Assembly (NCBI GenBank): GCA_026874595.1
Contig: CM049320.1
Location: forward strand, 27,514,714 to 27,578,713
Direction of reading: 5' to 3'
Length of the DNA stretch: 64,000 nt
Source: Sipunculus nudus
Lineage: Eukaryota > Annelida > Sipuncula > Golfingiida > Sipunculidae
The position numbers and the translations under genes were made by a program. The number at the start of each line of letters is the position of its first letter. Within the stretch, counting starts at the first letter, position 1. Below, one piece after another: positions 58,895 to 64,000 of the stretch. The notes beneath the pieces are model-generated. The model was not told the origin of the DNA. It was given only the letters and a program-made list of their open reading frames with translations, and did no database searches.

Positions 58895-59856
58895 TCAACA
58901 TAATTCATCCTTTGCTTGCATAAATTCCTCTCTGTCCATACAAATTTGGAGTTTCATTGCTGCTGCCCCAACTCTGTGTAATACATCATCAGTTATTGTG
59001 CAGTTCTCAATGTCCTTATTGAACTTTCCGTTGTCAAGGTCCCGCTCAAGGTGATCGAGCTGATCCTGTTTCATACTAATACTAACTATCACAAGTCCAT
59101 CGTCAAAAAATGTGTCCAGTACGAGAATTCCCCGATCCTGCTCAAAATACTTGAGCATTCTGGTATATGGCACGTCAGAGGTGTCCTGAAGGGCTTCGTA
59201 AAATGTGTGGGACTTCCTCTTGAAAGTATCAGCAGCGTTCTTCAGGTTTTGAATTTTCTCCTGGATGTTAATGTAGTGGTCCACACGCACAGCTGAAGGC
59301 AGATAATCTGATGCTCGCTGCTGCCACCTAGGGTCCTGGAAGTGAACCGCAGGGACAAGTCCATGATCACCACCACCACCAAACATGTCACTGTTGTTCC
59401 TAATCCCCGGGTATCGCTCCGAGCAAGTGCGGGATAAAGCTGTATCACGGGATTTCGTAGACGGCAAGGTTGACATGGACTGCCCCCTATCGGCGGCACT
59501 TAAATCGGAACCGTTATGACACACTGATGTAAACTCTGTTTCGTTTTGTTTGGGTTTTTGAGTTTCTTTAGGTTTGGTATCCTTCCTTTTCTTGTTACGG
59601 GAAAATAAGCGTTTGAAGCAAAAGCAGCACCCAGAGCGTTTCTCGTCTTCTTGTTGGTCCGCTATCTCCATGTTATGGACACCATTTGAAAGACGACTAT
59701 CACTCTCGAAACGAGGCCCAGTGTTGCACATGTGTAACTGGATATCATCCATACTCAACCACAGTTTCTGACCGATGCTTTTTGAACCCTCCCATTCTGG
59801 CAGAGATCCTTCTGGTAACTGGATTGCATGCACTTTGATGGTCAGACTTATTTGAC
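58895..59856 (-). CDS. Last exon of a gene with a C-terminal TRADD-N-like domain
   Basis: The frame opens at a splice acceptor (CTTGGTCCTCAACAG, 59,857), so earlier exons exist; it ends TGA at 58,895. The ~320 residues, numbered from the GTG (Val) codon at 59,833, comprise: a short strand-rich start (ISLTIKVHAIQL); a Cys pair motif, SGCCFCFKRLFSRNKKRK, at 67-84, which looks like a palmitoylated or basic membrane tether; a Ser/Thr-rich linker; a helix (NIQEKIQNLKNAADTFKRKS) near 189-208; and from about 225 a domain with GLVIVSISMKQDQLDHLERD, LDNGKFNKDIEN and ITDDVLHRV. The strand, 'L..L..D...G.....' helix and 'TDD(V/I)' order recall TRADD-N-like adaptor domains of invertebrate immune and apoptotic proteins. 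This is recognised by pattern, not by search. If right, it would act in cytosolic signalling at a membrane. Lack of stops over 960 bp supports coding. Confidence 0.65.
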
Positions 59857-60107
59857 CTGTTGAGGACCAAGCAAAAGAAAACTGTTAGAAATCTATCAAA
59901 CTTTAGTTGAAATATAAATGGTTTACAGTATACAAATGATTCAGTACTGGTTGACTTTAAATGGTATATGTTATAAAATTTTGTTGTATTTTAAATTTAT
60001 TTTTTCTTATATTTTTATTATATAACTTTCATGTGACAGCAAACATATTTCTTTATGTGTTCATTATATCATTAAGTTACCTTATGTCTCAAACAGGAAC
60101 TTTAAAA

Positions 60108-60286
60108 TACTGTGAAACCTGTGTTATTGACCACCCATGTGACAGGCCAAAAGTGATCTTAGTTGACAGATGGTAATAATAGATAGGTCAGTTATAACCA
60201 TTGCAACTGCTTTCTGGTTCACCCAAGCATGGTCTTAATGGAATGGTGGTCCATGATAGGCACTCTTTAAGACAGGTTCCACTGTA
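60108..60286. mobile_element. Short Tigger-like MITE in the gene's last intron
   Basis: The left end TACTGTGAAACCTGTGTTAT pairs with the right end, which reads TACAGTGGAACCTGTCTTAA on the other strand. GACCACC and GGTGGTCC follow inside. TA is at both edges. It lies between the last exon and the candidate 27-nt exon. It is related to the degenerate element at 422-570. Confidence 0.65.
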
Positions 60287-60321
60287 TATCAAAATCGACC
60301 AAGGGCAACATAAAATATCAC

Positions 60322-60348
60322 CTTTGTGCCTTGACTTGGACAGGTAAC
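60322..60348 (-). CDS. Candidate 27-nt microexon of the TRADD-N-like gene
   Basis: On the minus strand a pyrimidine-rich GTTTTTTTATTCCTAG is followed by 27 nt and then a donor G|GTGATA. Read in the phase required by the next exon (codon split after its first base), it gives YLSKSRHK with no stop and joins to GQISLTIK. A multiple of three keeps the frame whether it is included or skipped. It is a prediction from splice-site shape and phase only; AT-rich introns give many chance AGs. Confidence 0.35.
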
Positions 60349-61254
60349 CTAGGAATAAAAAAACAAATAAATGTTTGATTAGACTAATGCTAAACATCAT
60401 AATTAAAGGTGTATATTAAATAGTATATAGACATATAAGGATATGTTCAACAGCATTTTGATGTAGGTTATATTCCATTACCAGACCTCTTTCCCTAATG
60501 AAAAGTACTGCCCTCATGAACTCAGGTGCCAATATTTTTCTTTTTTCTAAAAAAAAAAAATCAAAGTAATTGCCTGGTGCTATTTTATCAACAGTCATTT
60601 CCACCTTTCCACCAAGGGGTTATCAATAACTTTTTTTGTGAAAATTTAAAAACTGCAATTTGAATTTTGTTTTAATAATTACATATAAGCATGGGCTTGG
60701 GCTTACAAAACCAATACTTGCTCAAATATTAATTGAACTGCTAATGGCATATTTAAAAAAAATAATACAAGGTTGAACATATAATCTGATCCACTGGCCC
60801 TGAAACACTGCACAAATTTAAACTTCTATGACAACAACTGAATGACTTGCTAAGGCAACAACTGCAACTTAATATCTCCAGAAATTCCCCAAAACATTCT
60901 CCTGTAAACATTCAAGTTTAAGGATGTCTAAAAGAGATGACATCACTGGTTGGTATTCATCTAGGACAGAGCACTATTTTGCTGGGATATGTTGACTTAC
61001 AAAGAACAAGGATGAATTAATACTGATTTGAATCTTCACTTTAATTTACCTTATATGGAGCAACATTTTGGAAAACCTTTGTTGCAAAATATTAGATATT
61101 TGTCACAGCAAAACAATACTGTTGTAGGCAGCAAGCACCAGGTTACAATAGAGGGACCAAAATTTCACCAATTCATTAACTCAGTACATCTTGCATTCGA
61201 AAGTCTAATGTCTTGAGTTTCATAATATGGGATTTGGCTAATACATTTACTCTC
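60349..61254. other. Presumed intron, nothing further seen
   Basis: AT-rich. Donor-like words occur on the minus strand (for example TTTGTAAGTC near 60,973), but no matching acceptor and frame could be paired with confidence. Confidence 0.4.
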
Positions 61255-61440
61255 ATGTGTGAAGGCAGTTAATGACTGCCTCCTTGAAAAACTACAGGCA
61301 AACAACTAGTGCCCCATAGCATCCAATCTGACCAGCCCATTCATTCAACACAGTTGTGTGTGCACTGGGCATGGTCTTTTTCCTTACCAATCATCATGAT
61401 ACTTATTAATTATCATAATTATTATGCTGTGATAAAAAAA
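61255..61440 (+). repeat. Dispersed conserved repeat, copy 2
   Basis: The inverted partner of 10,866-11,050. It opens with the hairpin GGCAGTTAATGACTGCC and runs through CAGGCAAACAACTAGTGCCC and CAGCCCATTCATTCAACACA. It sits in the presumed intron of the TRADD-N-like gene. Confidence 0.75.
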
Positions 61441-61448
61441 AATACAGA

Positions 61449-63875
61449 ACAAGTGACCCATGGGTCATGACGCTCAGCTGCCAAGCATGACCTGTGACAT
61501 CATGGACTGAGATTCACAACTTCCAGTCAAATTTTGAAGAACCAATTTGCCAATTTGTTGAAAATTTTCTATGACAACAGAAATATATCACCTATGTCTG
61601 GTTAAAACACAGTGAATTGATGGTCTGAGGAAATGCATGATTGTTAAGCTATCAGGAACTATTCCAACAGCTTGCTTGAAACCTGTCAGTCTCAAAAGGA
61701 ACACCACAAAGGGCAAATATAAGATCAAAATATATAGCAAAAATCAAGGAAATACCTGCAAGAATTATTGAGAAACAGGTGCTCCTGTATGAAGTTTTAT
61801 TTAATACAAGCCAACTGTACTGCACTTTTATAAATGATGGTAATATTTATTCAGAAATATTTGACCCAATCCTTTACAAGATTACATAAATATACATCCA
61901 ACTGCATTCACTTTAACTTCTTGAGATAATATGATCAGAGGAATTAAAAGATGGTTGCCTGGTGGCCATATTGGACTTCTGACAAGTCTGAAATCAGACA
62001 ACAAACATTCTCTAAATCGGACCAAACATTAAAGAAAAATTACTGAAACTGCACTGAAGAAAGAATTTCTAAGGTGGCTAACTGGCAGACATAATGGATT
62101 TCTGACAAGTATGACATTTGATATCCCACATTCTCCAATAAGAGACCAAACTTGGGGCAAATTATCCAGTAATGAATGCCCAAAATAATCCAAAAGGCAT
62201 GTCCAGGCCCTCATATCAGATTTATAGATATGCAATTGTAAAAAGTGTATGTCCAATATTTTTTATTATCACTCTGCTTTTCAATGGGGTCAGTAGGGTA
62301 GGTAAACTGCCAAACCTGAAAGAAAAGAAATGCAGAAAGCATGACTAAGAGTCTTGAAATAAAACAAAATGCCATCCTAAATCAAGGTACACATCAACAT
62401 ATTATGAGGACAAACACTTGCTTTTATATGTGGTGATATATATTAAAATATTCAGATATCTAGGAAACTAAGTTTATTGCTAGAATTCCATAAAATAAAC
62501 TGCAAAATGTTCCCATCATCTTATAAATCAGTAGCTAAATCTTAATACTATACTCTCATAGTCTTAATGCCTGGCTGAAGCATTCTGACAACAGTGTTTT
62601 TGTTATGAAGTAACGAGGTACTTATCACTGAGCCTTATCACTTAATAGGCTGATACAAAAGGGAGTCATATGTCACCAGTGTCACTCACAATTACAGCCA
62701 CACAGGGAGATGTACCAGCTGGAGTGGGATGGTTATATATACAAGAAAAATAGAGATGGTCTATAAAATAAGTAATTGTGAACATCCCTGACCTATGACC
62801 TTGGCCTTTTGCCCATATATCAACTGGATTCTTTCTAAATGATGGGTAACTACTAACCACTTAAATCTGGTGTAATTACTTGGCAACCAATGGTCGAATA
62901 ACTTTGACCTGCAACCTTTAACCTGCTGACCAGCTGACCCCAAAATCAATAAGTTATTTATTCAAGCAAAAAGACCCATAAATATGAAGTTTGAGTCAAA
63001 CTAAGTGATGCATAGATGTGGCATATGTGAAAGACTGAAGGTTTGGGTTGAACAGTTACACTTGAAATATGCTCACAAGCATTTAGAACAATTAAATATT
63101 GTGACCTTGACCTTTGACTTTTTTACCTCAACATCAATAGGCTTCTTCCCTTATTGGTAGGTAAGCCATATATGACAGATGGAAGGTACAGATTGAAAAG
63201 TTTGCCTGAAAACGACTCCACGCAAGAAGTGGGTGCTGTGAACTTGACCTTTGACCTCAAAACAAAAGGTCTTTTCCCCTGTTGGCAGAGAAGCGATATC
63301 AGTGCTGGAAGGTTTGGAATAAAAAGTCTAGCCTGAAATGTGTCCACAACCTTTTCAAAGAAGTGGATCCTGTGACCCTGACCTTTGACCTTGTGACCTC
63401 AAAATCTACAGGATTCTTCTCCAACTTAGTAGGTGAGCTATATGTGAAAGATCAAAGAATTGGGATGAAAGGGTTGGCTTAAAATGCATCCACAGGCTTT
63501 TCAAAGAAGAGGCTCCTGTGACCTTGACCTTTGACCTTTTGACCTCAAAAAAATTATGGTTCTTCCCCTGTTGGTAGGTGAGCTGTATGTGAAAGATGGA
63601 AGGTTTTGTCTCAAAGAGTTATTTCTGGGGGGTGCAAACACACCCCATAACTTCGAGAATATAGGTCGCAGTGACCTAATTTCAGGTTTGCAAGGAGATC
63701 TTTTTATAACCTCTAAGACTGCATAGGGTTCATGGCCCTAGCCCCTACAGTTACAATTTGTGCCCTGCTAACGGACAGACGGCCGGCCGGACGGCCGGAC
63801 AGACAGACGGAAGGACGACGGACAAAGACCCATCGCTATAGCCCAGCATGACTGAAAGTCAGCGGAGCTAAAAAT
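61449..63875 (-). repeat. Long interspersed repeat, copy 2 (complete form)
   Basis: The 3' part (62,571-63,875) is nearly identical to 56,683-57,991 and has better-preserved DR1-like motifs: TGACCTTTGACCT at 63,245, 63,379 and 63,525, and a one-mismatch copy at 63,108. The 5' part holds ACAAGTGACCCATGGGTCAT (61,450) and AAAAATTACTGAAACTGC (62,036), which lie next to each other in copy 1. Between them are ~125-bp tandem units with GGATTTCTGACAAGT-type text. It ends with a GGCCGGACGG tract and GCGGAGCTAAAAA. No protein is encoded. Confidence 0.8.
62273..62315 (-). CDS. Weak candidate 43-nt exon
   Basis: The acceptor ATTTCTTTTCTTTCAG (62,316) is strong. The 43 nt that follow read VWQFTYPTDPIEKQ and end before a donor-like GTGATA, with phase compatible with the 27-nt exon. 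Against it, the position lies inside what looks like a long repeat (61,449-63,875), and AATAAA follows directly. Treat it as a low-confidence suggestion. Confidence 0.2.
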
Positions 63876-64000
63876 GAAAGGAAAGAAGAAACTGCTACAT
63901 TTAACACAGATTGAATTGGAATTTGAAATGAATCAACAGCCTTGTAGGATGATATAAGGGAAAGGTACACAGGATCTTTCAGTCATTGATAAACGTCAAG
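63876..64000. other. Window end, nothing seen
   Basis: A short flank after the repeat terminus, with no recognisable feature. Further 5' exons of the minus-strand gene would lie here or beyond the window. Confidence 0.5.

Overview
The window reads as repeat-rich, AT-rich, intron-containing nuclear DNA of an invertebrate animal. The best guess is a mollusc, probably a bivalve. The grounds are several families of small non-autonomous DNA transposons, tRNA-derived SINEs, old Ty3/Gypsy elements, long (AT)n and poly-G tracts, and a fast-evolving rhodopsin-like receptor. Only two loci look like host protein genes. No rRNA, confident tRNA gene or CRISPR array was seen. The organism call is inference, not an identification.

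Region 1 (1-14.5 kb) is mostly transposon debris. It holds a 403-bp element with 14-bp terminal inverted repeats, a 5-bp target duplication and a G23 tract (1849-2251). Two pogo/Tigger-like elements are flanked by TA (3547-4356 and 6083-7160). There is a 34-bp minisatellite near 4.9-5.1 kb, a decayed Gypsy gag-protease remnant on the minus strand (8.06-9.34 kb) and a tRNA-derived SINE at 13.1 kb.

Region 2 (14.5-33.8 kb) is bracketed by two copies of one receptor gene. A decayed copy lies at 14.5-15.5 kb. A better-preserved copy at 32.7-33.6 kb encodes five transmembrane segments of a rhodopsin-like GPCR. Between them are two copies of a repeat that opens with AGCTCAGCTGACT and a GTCCGTCC tract (18.4 and 20.75 kb), a 20-bp minisatellite (24.3 kb), the start of a plus-strand Gypsy element (TATA box, primer-binding-like site, gag start, 24.9-25.5 kb), and a roughly 7-kb minus-strand Gypsy element (25.48-32.52 kb). 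That element has diverged LTRs and broken gag, protease, reverse transcriptase and RNase H. It has lost its integrase core, and a SINE interrupts its integrase tail.

Region 3 (33.8-56.6 kb) has no gene I can support. It holds tandem duplications (37.6-38.0 and 41.5-42.2 kb), a GC-rich repeat (44.3 kb), a clean 803-bp solo LTR with ATAC target duplications (45,363-46,165), poly-C/poly-G transposon ends and two MITEs near 52 kb.

Region 4 (56.6-64 kb) carries a minus-strand gene whose last exon (58,895-59,856) ends in a domain I read as TRADD-N-like. It also has a Cys-rich, highly basic segment that resembles a lipid-anchored membrane tether. A phase-compatible 27-nt microexon and a weaker 43-nt exon lie upstream. 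The gene sits between two copies of a >1.3-kb repeat built from ~130-bp units, each with TGACCTTTGACCT-type motifs that match nuclear-receptor DR1 half-site pairs.
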